DNA of 64,000 nucleotides from Veillonellaceae bacterium (GCA_900766245.1 CAAFUR010000012.1:1-64000), one strand, 5' to 3'; shown: positions 36,041 to 44,216, numbered from the stretch's first letter. Translations and numbers: made by a program. The notes: a model not told the origin generated them from the letters alone.

Positions 36041-36115
36041 TGGACGTAAATAGCACGGTGTGCTATTTACGCACAGATATGTGTACTCTGGGTGTAGGGT
36101 ATCATAATTTTAATG
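36041..36115. repeat. 75-bp insertion element, copy 3
   Basis: Flanked by identical 12-bp direct repeats TCCCCACAATGG (36029-36040 and 36116-36127), which is the middle of the CRISPR repeat duplicated. Confidence 0.9.
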
Positions 36116-36165
36116 TCCCCACAATGGGGAAGTAATTCTAAAGATAAGTTCAGCTATCATAATGG

Positions 36166-36240
36166 TGGACGTAAATAGCACGGTGTGCTATTTACGCACA
36201 GATATATGTACTCTGGGTATAGGATAGTGTAATTTGCATG
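36166..36240. repeat. 75-bp insertion element, copy 4
   Basis: The left repeat half is degenerate (GTTCAGCTATCATAATGG), and the preceding spacer is reduced to about 4 nt (36144-36147). Confidence 0.85.
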
Positions 36241-36552
36241 TCCCCACAATGGGGAAGTAATTCTAAAGCAGAGCGAAAGATAGTTCATTTATTCGAACTA
36301 TGGACAGGTTTCAGTCCCCTCAATGGGGGAGTAATTCTAAAGTGGTTCCTCTCGTCAATACGCAATCGACTGGTATCAAAATGCGTTTCAGTCCCCTCAA
36401 TGGAGAAGTAATTCTAAAGGGGAATACAATTACCCTATACAAGGCTAGCCTTGACTAGTTTCAGTCCCCTCAAAGGGGAAGTAATTCTAAAGAATAAAAA
36501 GTGGTTGCATGGTAACTATGAATACACTGTGAAGTTTCAGTCCCCATAATGG

Positions 36553-36627
36553 TGGACGTAAATAGCACGGTGTGCTATTTACGCACAGATATATGTACTC
36601 TAGGTATAGGGTATCATAATTTTGATG
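36553..36627. repeat. 75-bp insertion element, copy 5
   Basis: The left flank is TCCCCATAATGG and the right flank TCCCCACAATGG. Three clean repeats separate it from copy 4. Confidence 0.88.
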
Positions 36628-36708
36628 TCCCCACAATGGGGAAGTAATTCTAATGAAAAAGTCAACAGCATGAAAGCTGATAACGACGCGTTTCAGTCCC
36701 CATAATGG

Positions 36709-36783
36709 TGGACGTAAATAGCACGGTGTGCTATTTACGCACAGATATATGTACTCTGGGTATAGGGTATCATAATTTGGCTG
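36709..36783. repeat. 75-bp insertion element, copy 6
   Basis: The rightmost (youngest by position) copy. The left flank is TCCCCATAATGG and the right flank TCCCCTCAATGG, the common repeat form. Confidence 0.88.
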
Positions 36784-38519
36784 TCCCCTCAATGGGGAAG
36801 TAATTCTAAAGTATACAGATTTATAAAAAGGAAACAAAATTTGATTATACACGTTTCAGTCCCCTCAATGGGGAAGTAATTCTAAAGCAGAAAATCAATC
36901 GACACACTAGAAGAATACGAACAATAGGTTTCAGTCCCCACAATGGGGAAGTAATTCTAAAGAGCTTCCTGTTAAATTAGCGTTCACTAATAATAAGTTT
37001 CAGTCCCCTCAATGGGGAAGTAATTCTAAAGTTAATTACAACAATAGCAACAATAGAATTCTCAGTTGTTTCAGTCCCCTCAATGGGGAAGTAATTCTAA
37101 AGGGCGGTATGAAAGCAAAGCATAGTGACACTATGCAGTTTATGTTTCAGTCCCCTCAATGGGGAAGTAATTCTAAAGTCATGGTGAACAAATCACCTTT
37201 CTTCATGTTGAGTTTCAGTCCCCTCAATGGGGAAGTAATTCTAAAGATGGCGTGATGAAAGCAACCGAGTTCTTGGGTCTGTTTCAGTCCCCTCAATGGG
37301 GAAGTAATTCTAAAGATAGAACACCAAAGGGAGCGTCATGGATGAATGGGTTTCAGTCCCCTCAATGGAGAAATAATTCTAAAGTTAAGCCTAAAAATAT
37401 CCTTGACGGATTCAAGCTGTTTCAGTCCCCTCAATGGGGAAATAATTCTAAAGCGGCAACGAAGCAGAACGCAACGCCGTTATCAAAATGTTTCAGTCCC
37501 CTCAATGGGGAAATAATTCTAAAGCAATAACTTCTCATACAGCAAATGATATGGGATAAACTGAGTTTCAGTCCCCTCAATGGGGAAATAATTCTAAAGG
37601 CACAATGCAGCAAGTAGCCATTGATACTATCATGTTTCAGTCCTCTCAATGGGGAAATAATTCTAAAGAAACATCATGGAAAAGAAATACTTGGTTATTG
37701 ACATGTTTCAGTCCCCTCAGTGGGGAAGTAATTCTAAAATACTGGGCTAAAATCAAAGAGGAATTAGATATTGTTTCAGTCCCCTCAGTGGGGAAGTAAT
37801 TCTAAAAGTGGTCGCGTAGCAAGAGTAAGAACAAGTAGCGAGTTTCAGTCCCCTCAGTGGGGAAGTAATTCTAAACAAGTCCAACAATGAAAGAATGGAG
37901 CAATGCTCTTGCGTTTCAGTCCCCTCAGTGGGGAAGTAATTCTAAATCATTGAATGGCGTAGGTGCATTATCTGAATTGAAACAGTTTCAGTCCCCTCAG
38001 TGGGGAAGTAATTCTAAAGAAGTGTAGCAAGTTAGGTTCTATCGAACAACTACTCAAGTTTCAGTCCCCTCAGTGGGGAAGTAATTCTAAATCTATCAAC
38101 TCAGTATATCCAATATCAATACCATTAGTTTCAGTCCCCTCAATGGGGAAATAATTCTAAAGAGTAAACAACTCTTCTGCTTCCGCGGCTCAAAAAGCTG
38201 TGTTTCAGTCCCCTCAATGGGGAAATAATTCTAAAGCAGCATTATATGCTAAGCTTGTAGGAGCAAAAGGGTTTCAGTCCCCTCAATGGGGAAATAATTC
38301 TAAAGACTCCTGGCAAGTTCGCACGAATACAGGCAAAGGGTTTCAGTCCCCTCAATGGGGAAATAATTCTAAAGGAACTCTCCATCCATTAAACTTACGG
38401 TCCCTACTAAAGACCGTTTCAGTCCCCTCAATGGGGAAATAATTCTAAAGTAGCAGGACAATTACCAATTTGGAGCCGTATGGCGTTTCAGTCCCCTCAA
38501 TGGGGAAATAATTCTAAAG

Positions 38520-38742
38520 GGTACCCCTTAGAATCATCATAACCATGCGCCTCAAAATCCACCTTACGGCGCTGATTGCACTTTTGAAAAGCAACATCAA
38601 CACTGCTTTTCAAAAACTGGTCTCAGACCGCATGATCAATAGGTCGGTGCAGACTTTGATTTCCTGTAGATTTTTTTTCAGAGAATAGCTTGCTAATTAA
38701 ATTAGTTTATTTAATAGTTAGCCAAGCATTTCATTAATTAGT
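38520..38742 (-). promoter_or_regulatory. CRISPR leader region with 12-bp inverted repeat
   Basis: About 220 bp between the last repeat and the predicted array promoter, with no gene. TTTTGAAAAGCA (38582-38593) and TGCTTTTCAAAA (38604-38615) are perfect inverted arms 10 bp apart, 63 bp from the first repeat. This is a possible site for an integration host protein or Cas1-Cas2 docking. Confidence 0.6.
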
Positions 38743-38771
38743 ACTATATCATACTCTTTTCTATCTTTCAA
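38743..38771 (-). promoter_or_regulatory. Predicted pre-crRNA promoter (leftward)
   Basis: On the minus strand TTGAAA (38771-38766) and TATAGT (38748-38743) are 17 bp apart. Transcription would cross the leader and enter the array in the direction that yields the ACUGAAAC tag. Confidence 0.6.
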
Positions 38772-38832
38772 GCATTGTAAGATGTACTATGTTAATCCGA
38801 TTAATTTATCATTTTATTTTCCTAGTATCGTG

Positions 38833-38872
38833 TATAATAGAACTGTAATTCAGAAAAGGAATAGATTTTCTG
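38833..38872 (+). promoter_or_regulatory. cas1 promoter -10 and leader hairpin
   Basis: TATAAT at 38833-38838 has no good -35. The hairpin CAGAAAA (38851-38857) / TTTTCTG (38866-38872) would lie near the 5' end of the transcript. AAAGGAGG precedes the cas1 ATG. Confidence 0.45.
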
Positions 38873-38907
38873 AACGGCATATGCATGATTAGGAAAGGAG
38901 GAACTAT

Positions 38908-39900
38908 ATGCCATCTCTATACATAACCGAACCATCAGCTAGACTACGTAAGGATGGGGGATACTTTGTCGTAGAAGTGGGAGAAGAGGTCGTACAAAAG
39001 TTGTCTATTGAAACCGTAGAGGATATTACTGTACTTCACTGTGTGAATGTTTCATCTCATGTATTGACGGAATGTATGATTCATTCTATTCCTGTGAGTT
39101 GGATATCTAACTATGGTTTATACTATGGGTCATTATGGGGCCTGAAAACGGTAGATATTGAAAAGCATATGCAACAGTTTCTTATGGCCAATGATTTTGA
39201 GTTTTCATTACAAGTATCTAAAGTGATGATTATGGCAAAGGCGAGAAATCAGCTGACTATATTACGGAGATATCATCGAAAGGACACTAAGCCAGAGGTA
39301 GCAGCGAAAATATCAGATATGGTAGCTTTATTGCCACGTATTAGTACGGCTCATTCTATTAATCAATTGCGAGGTTTTGAGGGTATTTTGAGTCGATATT
39401 ATTTTGAAGCTCTAGGATCCATTGTGCCAGAGGGATTTGCTTTTGCCACCCGTACTAAACGGCCACCAGAAGATCCCTTTAATGCCATGCTAGGATTAGG
39501 ATACAGTATGTTGTTTAATGAAGTCTTAGCCTCGGTTATGCATGTGGGATTACATCCCTTTGTAGGACATATGCATGCCATTCGTCGAGATCATGCAGCC
39601 TTAGTATCGGATCTGATGGAGGAGTGGCGGGCACCTATTGTCGATGCCTTATGCCTTAGCTTGCTTACTAAAAAAATGATAACCTTAGAACATTTCAATC
39701 GGGTGGAACATGGTTGCTATTTAACAAAGGAGGGTAGAAAGATTTTATTATATCAATATAATAAAAAATTACGATCCACTCATCAGTATTGGGGTGAACC
39801 TTATTCGTACCGCGACTCAATCCGTCGTCAATGTAGGTCTTATGCGTCGGCGATGATGAACCGTACGGTACCTATGTATCTGTCATTTGAGATATATTGA
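38908..39900 (+). CDS. cas1: Cas1 integrase
   Basis: 330 residues. Cas1 with Cas2 inserts new spacers at the leader end of the array. The metal-binding triad is readable: Glu158 in QLRGFEGILSRYYF, His223 in GHMHAIRRDHAALVSDL, and Glu238/239 in DLMEEWRAPIVD. The N-terminal beta domain (1-75) and the helical C-terminal domain are of normal length. It lies right of the leader and is transcribed away from the array. It heads a run of four genes in the same direction, three of which are not standard cas genes. Confidence 0.95.
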   Translation: MPSLYITEPSARLRKDGGYFVVEVGEEVVQKLSIETVEDITVLHCVNVSSHVLTECMIHSIPVSWISNYGLYYGSLWGLKTVDIEKHMQQFLMANDFEFSLQVSKVMIMAKARNQLTILRRYHRKDTKPEVAAKISDMVALLPRISTAHSINQLRGFEGILSRYYFEALGSIVPEGFAFATRTKRPPEDPFNAMLGLGYSMLFNEVLASVMHVGLHPFVGHMHAIRRDHAALVSDLMEEWRAPIVDALCLSLLTKKMITLEHFNRVEHGCYLTKEGRKILLYQYNKKLRSTHQYWGEPYSYRDSIRRQCRSYASAMMNRTVPMYLSFEIY

Positions 39901-39930
39901 CATAACATAGGTTTGAGAAAGGAGAGACTT

Positions 39931-40260
39931 ATGAATTTTTCATTGTTACAAGAGAATTATCCAGCATTGCATGAATATGGACATGCCGCAGAGATAGCTA
40001 TGCATCAGAACCTTCAAGTATACTTTGTGAAACTTTATTGCTTTGCACAAGCTTTTGTAAGTTATGTGTTTGATGAAATAACTTTGATAAAACAAGAGGG
40101 AGAATCCTTAGAGCAGAGACTTTCACATGCAGATTTTGTAGATAGTCTACCAAGAGAGATAGTGAATAAGTTGCAATTATTGCAACTCTATGGAGAACGT
40201 GCAATCCATGGCGATGTGAATATTTTATTAGGATGGCAGACGAAACGGAACAATGCTTAA
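39931..40260 (+). CDS. Stand-alone DUF4145/HEPN-like domain protein
   Basis: 109 residues, 30 bases after cas1, with GAAAGGAGAG before the ATG at 39931 (a TTG at 39913 lacks support). FSLLQENYPALHEYGHAAEIAMHQNLQVYFVKLYCFAQAFVSYVFDE, then LPREIVNKLQLLQLYGERAIHGDVN, matches the layout of the DUF4145-type helical domain usually found at the N-terminus of HsdR-like and other helicases. The RAIHG end fits the HEPN-like RxxH position. As a separate small protein it may pair with a helicase encoded elsewhere. It overlaps the next gene by 28 bases. The domain name is from pattern memory. Confidence 0.6.
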   Translation: MNFSLLQENYPALHEYGHAAEIAMHQNLQVYFVKLYCFAQAFVSYVFDEITLIKQEGESLEQRLSHADFVDSLPREIVNKLQLLQLYGERAIHGDVNILLGWQTKRNNA

Positions 40261-41177
40261 TCGAGGTTAAAAGTGCCATAGAGATTACTCAGGAGGCACA
40301 GATAACCATTTTGAGGCAGCCACACCCTATACCACCGAATTATACATTGCCGAATCCGTCGCAGGCAATAGTTAGAGATGATTTTCACCAGACTAGCCAT
40401 ACAAGAAAGGTTGAGTACAGTCAAGAAAATAAGGTAGAAAAAGAGTTAGCAAAATCAGTTGAGGTAGATGATTTCATCGATGATGAGTTGGTGCAACGCC
40501 ATGTGATATGTTCATGGAATTCGTTGCGAGAGGAAGCCAAAGGACTGTGTCGCCTCTTAGTAAAAATGTTGGGAGAACGCTGGTATACTATTTCGCATAT
40601 TATGGATCACGATTACCAACTTGTGTTTACTGTGAAAGGTGACATCCACTATGGTTCCTATAAGGTATATTATAAAAAGAATGGTAAAATATCTAGGGTT
40701 TTACAAGAAGAATCTATGCTTGATGAGGAATTAGATGCGATTATAATGAATTTAGTGGGGTATTCTATTTACGATAAAACACCTTTTTCGTCGGCCGCTA
40801 TGCATTCTGAAAGCTCTCATCGTGTTGCACAGAGAAGTGCACCAAAAAGTCTGACGAGTCATTTCGAAGGTAGTGTAGTAGATGCTTTTCCATATCCAAG
40901 AGGCCCTGTAGAAGGGATACAGATGTATATGAAATGGATTGAAGCGGAACTAAAGCCACTAAATATTCGTCTTGCCAAAATGGAACAAGGTCAATATTAT
41001 ATACGGGTGACTTTTATAAAAGGATATCAAATGGCAGTGATGAATGTATACTATAAACGTACCGGTGAAGTTAGTGCGGTGATTCCTCTTGCGTCTAAAT
41101 CGTCGAGCCCTATGTTTATAGAAGAGATTTTAGAATGTATCAACCCAGCACAATTAAACTATTGGATGAATACATAA
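40233..41177 (+). CDS. Unknown protein with duplicated alpha/beta domain shared with the distant helicase
   Basis: 314 residues, translationally coupled to the HEPN-like gene. After a disordered-looking 90-residue start come two copies of one domain. Copy A (93-175) reads CSWNSLREEAKGLC, then ISHIMDHDYQLVFTVKG, then YKVYYKKNGKISRV. Copy B (219-314) reads FPYPRGPVEGIQMYMKWIE, then YYIRVTFIKGYQMAVMNVYY, then GEVSAV. The same A-B pair ends the helicase at 54377-56776 (CDWNSMSMAAK...VYYTGKHKIS and FIYPPEY...RVTFTREHQSAV). The predicted order is helix, three or four strands, helix, recalling small nucleic-acid-binding folds. I know no family name. Confidence 0.7.
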   Translation: MADETEQCLIEVKSAIEITQEAQITILRQPHPIPPNYTLPNPSQAIVRDDFHQTSHTRKVEYSQENKVEKELAKSVEVDDFIDDELVQRHVICSWNSLREEAKGLCRLLVKMLGERWYTISHIMDHDYQLVFTVKGDIHYGSYKVYYKKNGKISRVLQEESMLDEELDAIIMNLVGYSIYDKTPFSSAAMHSESSHRVAQRSAPKSLTSHFEGSVVDAFPYPRGPVEGIQMYMKWIEAELKPLNIRLAKMEQGQYYIRVTFIKGYQMAVMNVYYKRTGEVSAVIPLASKSSSPMFIEEILECINPAQLNYWMNT

Positions 41178-41275
41178 TGTAGAGTAGGACTGTTGTATAA
41201 CAAAGTATAAGATAAATATATGCAAGATAATTACAATACAGATATAATTTATGCAATAAAACGAAGGAAAAAAGA

Positions 41276-43315
41276 ATGAAATTAGTGGAACTGAATAGAG
41301 AAAAATTAATTGAGCAAGATATGGAGCCACTAACAGAGGTTTCAACGAGTGAAGTCTATAGGTTGCGCCGAGAAGGCAAGTTTGACGAATCCTATAGGAT
41401 GGCATGTGAGTTGATGAAACAACCAAACTCTGGAGAAAGGGAACTTAAGGCCTATGGGTATGTGTTAATGTCGCTGATTCGGCGAAATGTAGAAGGGAAT
41501 GATGAAAAAAGTCTAACTACCTATGTAAAAGAATTACGAAGTATCATTGTACATGGAGACGATGTATTTACGAGGAATCAAGAGAAAGCGATTCGCATGG
41601 GAAACCAGGGATATAAGCAAGTAGAAAAGTTATTGCAGGAACGACGCTATAAAGAGGCGGCTAGGGTTGCTCGTGATATATATCAGAATCATCCTAACGA
41701 TGTAGGAATCGAGCGCCTATATTGTCAAGCCCTATTTAATGTGGTGAAAGAGGAGGCTGCTAAGCCATCGCCTAAAGGTCACTCCATAAAAGCTTATATA
41801 GATGCGTATTTTGGTATACAAGGTAAAAGCCGTGCTTTTTATGATGCTTACATTTGGAGCCATATTAGTAAGCTAGAGAATGATCAAGGATCCTTACAGG
41901 TGGGTACGTATTATTTAGCTACTATAAATATGGGGTTACCTATCAATGCCTATCGTGGAGAGAGCAAAGAGAGAATGCCTAATACAGCTCAAAAAGGTCC
42001 TGACCATTGGCCATCTATGTATGGAAGAATGACAAAGTATGTACTAGATAATTTGTTAACGTGCAAGAATTTAGAACAAATGAAAACTGTTTGTGAATCA
42101 GTGGCTGGCAACGAATCTAAGTTGGATGAAGATGAGGCTTGGGTTATCACGTGGAAACGAGGAAAAGTCCTTATGGCATGTCGAGCTTATGATGAAGCTC
42201 GTCAATGTGTGTTACAAATCATTGAACGAAAGGGAAAAGAATATTGGGCTTGGAGTGCATTAGGGGATACCTATGTGGCAGAAGATGAAAAACTAGCAGA
42301 GTCTGCTTATTGCAAAGCCTTGTTATGCCGCCCTCCATTAAAATTTGGGGCCCCTTTAAAATTGAAATTAGTTAAATTATTAGTGAAAGAACAGTTGTTT
42401 GAGGAAGCCAGTGTAGAGGTGGATGAAATCTTATCGACCCCAGCAGAAGTAGGTAAAAAAGTCTATGAGGAAGCGGAAAAATTAAGCCAATCCTCATGGT
42501 ATGTAGGAGGGCTTGAAAAGAAAGGTAATCGAGGACTGTATCAAAATCGAAAACATGCTGTGCTTGCTGAATTGTACCAATCTATACCCTGGTCTAATGG
42601 TATGATGCTTAGAATATTCACACTTAATCAAAAGAAGTTTTATAAATTTGCCTTTGCTGTGGAGGTAGGCTCTGTACCAGTAGAGGTAATGGTGACAAAA
42701 GTTGAGCTAGATAGTATTATCTTTGAAGCGGGTAAATGCGTTCGTGCTAAATTAGAGTGGTATACGGATGAGAAAGGGCGTGAGAAAGCAAAAGTTCTTA
42801 TGATGGAAGAAATTTTACCTATAGAGAATTTTTTACCGATGGAATACGGTATCATCCAGTATATTAATCGCGAAAAGAATGTGGCTCATATTATGACTAA
42901 AGAGGGGGATATTCTATATTTACAAAATGCATCTTCCTACAAATTGGGATTGTATACACCGGTGAAGGTGACGTATACGGAGTATAGAGGTCCGCATGGA
43001 CGTAAGAATAACACAGTTCAGAGCATTGAAGTAATATCACAATCTGAAATAAAAGATATGAAAGCACATGTGCGTGGTACTGTTAGCTTAGAAAATGGCT
43101 ACTATCGAGCGGTACTAAAAAAATCTGATTATACTTGTTTAGATGATGAATCCTCTGTAGAGAAAGATATCATCATAGATCATCGGTTGGTAGACGAACA
43201 TTCCTTAGCAGAAGGTGTGACAGTGGAAGGGATTGCTCTACGACAGTACGATAAGAGAGGAAATAAAGGGAGCTGGCGTTTAGTGGACATTACTGACCTT
43301 AGCTATGATAGATAA
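41276..43315 (+). CDS. TPR-repeat protein with C-terminal OB/cold-shock-like domains
   Basis: 679 residues. Residues about 25-390 are helical pairs of the tetratricopeptide type (YKEAARVARDIYQNHPNDVGIERLYCQAL, then EYWAWSALGDTYVAEDEKLAESAYCKALL). From about 430 the protein is strand-rich. MEYGIIQYINREKNVAHIMTKEGDILYLQNASSYKLGLYTPVKVTY resembles a cold-shock/S1-type OB fold that binds RNA, and a second such unit (MKAHVRGTVSLENGYYRAVLKK) follows. TPR plus S1/CSD-like proteins have been reported in bacterial conflict systems (TOTE group, from memory). Its position, last in the cas1 run and just before infC, suggests an accessory defence role. Confidence 0.65.
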   Translation: MKLVELNREKLIEQDMEPLTEVSTSEVYRLRREGKFDESYRMACELMKQPNSGERELKAYGYVLMSLIRRNVEGNDEKSLTTYVKELRSIIVHGDDVFTRNQEKAIRMGNQGYKQVEKLLQERRYKEAARVARDIYQNHPNDVGIERLYCQALFNVVKEEAAKPSPKGHSIKAYIDAYFGIQGKSRAFYDAYIWSHISKLENDQGSLQVGTYYLATINMGLPINAYRGESKERMPNTAQKGPDHWPSMYGRMTKYVLDNLLTCKNLEQMKTVCESVAGNESKLDEDEAWVITWKRGKVLMACRAYDEARQCVLQIIERKGKEYWAWSALGDTYVAEDEKLAESAYCKALLCRPPLKFGAPLKLKLVKLLVKEQLFEEASVEVDEILSTPAEVGKKVYEEAEKLSQSSWYVGGLEKKGNRGLYQNRKHAVLAELYQSIPWSNGMMLRIFTLNQKKFYKFAFAVEVGSVPVEVMVTKVELDSIIFEAGKCVRAKLEWYTDEKGREKAKVLMMEEILPIENFLPMEYGIIQYINREKNVAHIMTKEGDILYLQNASSYKLGLYTPVKVTYTEYRGPHGRKNNTVQSIEVISQSEIKDMKAHVRGTVSLENGYYRAVLKKSDYTCLDDESSVEKDIIIDHRLVDEHSLAEGVTVEGIALRQYDKRGNKGSWRLVDITDLSYDR

Positions 43316-43330
43316 TAATTGATAAAACTC

Positions 43331-43359
43331 TTGACAATAGGCTTACTATGCCGTATACT
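43331..43359 (+). promoter_or_regulatory. Promoter of infC-rpmI-rplT
   Basis: TTGACA (43331-43336) and TATACT (43354-43359), spacing 17 bp, nearly consensus. Confidence 0.8.
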
Positions 43360-43441
43360 AATTAAGTATTAACAAGTAGAAACCATCCGTTTCTCACCTG
43401 ATGTCATGAAATGTTGGGTACAGATAGTTATAAACTATGCT

Positions 43442-43470
43442 CGGGTGGCCTTGTGCCATCCGATTTTTTT
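43442..43470 (+). terminator. Attenuator hairpin in the infC leader
   Basis: CGGGTGGC (43442-43449) pairs with GCCATCCG (43455-43462), followed by ATTTTTTT, only 20 bases before the infC start. CCATCCG also occurs upstream (about 43384-43390) and could compete for pairing. The layout matches the ribosomal-protein L20 (or IF3) leader of Firmicutes, where L20 promotes termination. Confidence 0.7.
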
Positions 43471-43491
43471 ATCCCTTTGGAGGTGACTAGT

Positions 43492-44007
43492 ATTAGCAAA
43501 GATACACCGCGTATTAATGAAGAAATCCGTGCTCGCGAAGTTCGTGTCGTAAGTGCAGATAATGATCAGTTAGGTATTATGTCTGTTCGTGATGCTTTAG
43601 CTATGGCAGAAGAACAACATTTAGATCTAGTAGAAGTAGCCCCTAATGGTAAACCACCAGTTTGTCGCATTATGAACTATGGTAAATACCGTTATGAGCA
43701 ACAAAAACGCGAAAAAGAAGCAAAGAAGAAGCAAAAAACTTTCACATTGAAAGAAGTTAAGCTTCGTCCTCACATCGAAGATCATGATTTTTATGTAAAA
43801 CTTAAAAATGCAGCTAAATTCTTAGGTGATGGTAATAAAGTTAAGGTAACGATCATGTTCCGCGGTCGTGAATTGAGCCACCCAGAATTGGGGCTTAATG
43901 TGCTGACTCGTTTTGCTGGTGAATTAACTGACCAAGCGGTTGTTGAAAAAGAAGCGAAACTAGAAGGCCGAAACATGACAATGATTTTAGCTAAAAAAGG
44001 TAATTAG
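43492..44007 (+). CDS. infC: Translation initiation factor IF-3 (ATT start)
   Basis: 171 residues from the rare ATT codon at 43492, six bases after GGAGGTG; the expected N-terminus SKDTPRINEEIRAREVRVV follows directly. An in-frame ATG at 43411 lies inside the leader terminator and is unlikely. IF-3 binds the 30S subunit and checks start codons; using a codon that IF-3 itself rejects gives negative feedback, as known for infC. The N-domain (1-80), Lys-rich linker (QQKREKEAKKKQK) and C-domain (EVKLRPHIEDHDFYVKL onward) are intact. Confidence 0.96.
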   Translation: MSKDTPRINEEIRAREVRVVSADNDQLGIMSVRDALAMAEEQHLDLVEVAPNGKPPVCRIMNYGKYRYEQQKREKEAKKKQKTFTLKEVKLRPHIEDHDFYVKLKNAAKFLGDGNKVKVTIMFRGRELSHPELGLNVLTRFAGELTDQAVVEKEAKLEGRNMTMILAKKGN

Positions 44008-44018
44008 GAGGAAGAATA

Positions 44019-44216
44019 ATGCCAAAGATTAAAACTCGTCGCGCAGCGGCTAAACGTTTCCAAGTAACAGGTAGTGGTGAATTCAAACGTGCAAAAGCTT
44101 TCAAAAGCCATATTTTAGAGAAAAAATCTCCAGCACGTAAACGTAATCTTCGTAAAGCTACATTGGTTAGCAAATCTGACTACAAACGCGTAGTGAAATG
44201 CTTACCATACGCATAA
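44019..44216 (+). CDS. rpmI: Ribosomal protein bL35
   Basis: 65 residues, very basic: MPKIKTRRAAAKRFQVTGSGEFKRAKAFKSHILEKKSPARKRNLRKA is the standard L35 sequence pattern. It is 11 bases after infC behind GGAGGAAG. It is a component of the large ribosomal subunit and part of the conserved infC-rpmI-rplT operon. Confidence 0.97.
   Translation: MPKIKTRRAAAKRFQVTGSGEFKRAKAFKSHILEKKSPARKRNLRKATLVSKSDYKRVVKCLPYA

Larger units (their letters stand above)
35625..38519 (-). CRISPR. CRISPR array, 33 repeats of 35 nt, six of them interrupted
   Basis: Repeat units (plus-strand view) start GTTTCAGTCCCC, then TCAATGGGG, then AAGTAATTCTAAAG. Clean copies start at 36308, 36385, 36458 and then 36853 through 38485 every 65-77 bp; spacers are mostly 34-41 nt. 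Four more units at 35625-36268 and two at 36534 and 36690 are split by 75-bp insertions. On the minus strand the repeat is a CCCC-AUUGA-GGGG hairpin followed by ACUGAAAC, a classic 8-nt crRNA tag. The decayed end is on the left, and cas1 plus a leader-like region are on the right. So transcription and spacer entry are from the right. Confidence 0.95.

Noticed and set aside
35640..36783. The 75-bp units as unusually long spacers
   Set aside because: They are near-identical to each other and sit inside a repeat with its centre duplicated, unlike spacers.
36487..36852. Leftward open frame across CRISPR repeats encoding repeated SPLRGQ/PPLWGLK-like words
   Set aside because: It is made of CRISPR repeats and the 75-bp elements; no ribosome site and no independent protein signal.
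37252..38442. Several rightward frames reading FQSPQWGNNSK repeatedly
   Set aside because: These are translations of the CRISPR repeat; open frame length is a by-product of the repeat period.
39913..39930. TTG start for the HEPN-like gene
   Set aside because: The AAAGGAGAG site lies after it and before the ATG at 39931.
43411..43491. Longer IF-3 starting at ATG 43411
   Set aside because: That stretch is the leader and attenuator hairpin; the ATT at 43492 has the ribosome site and the conserved N-terminus.
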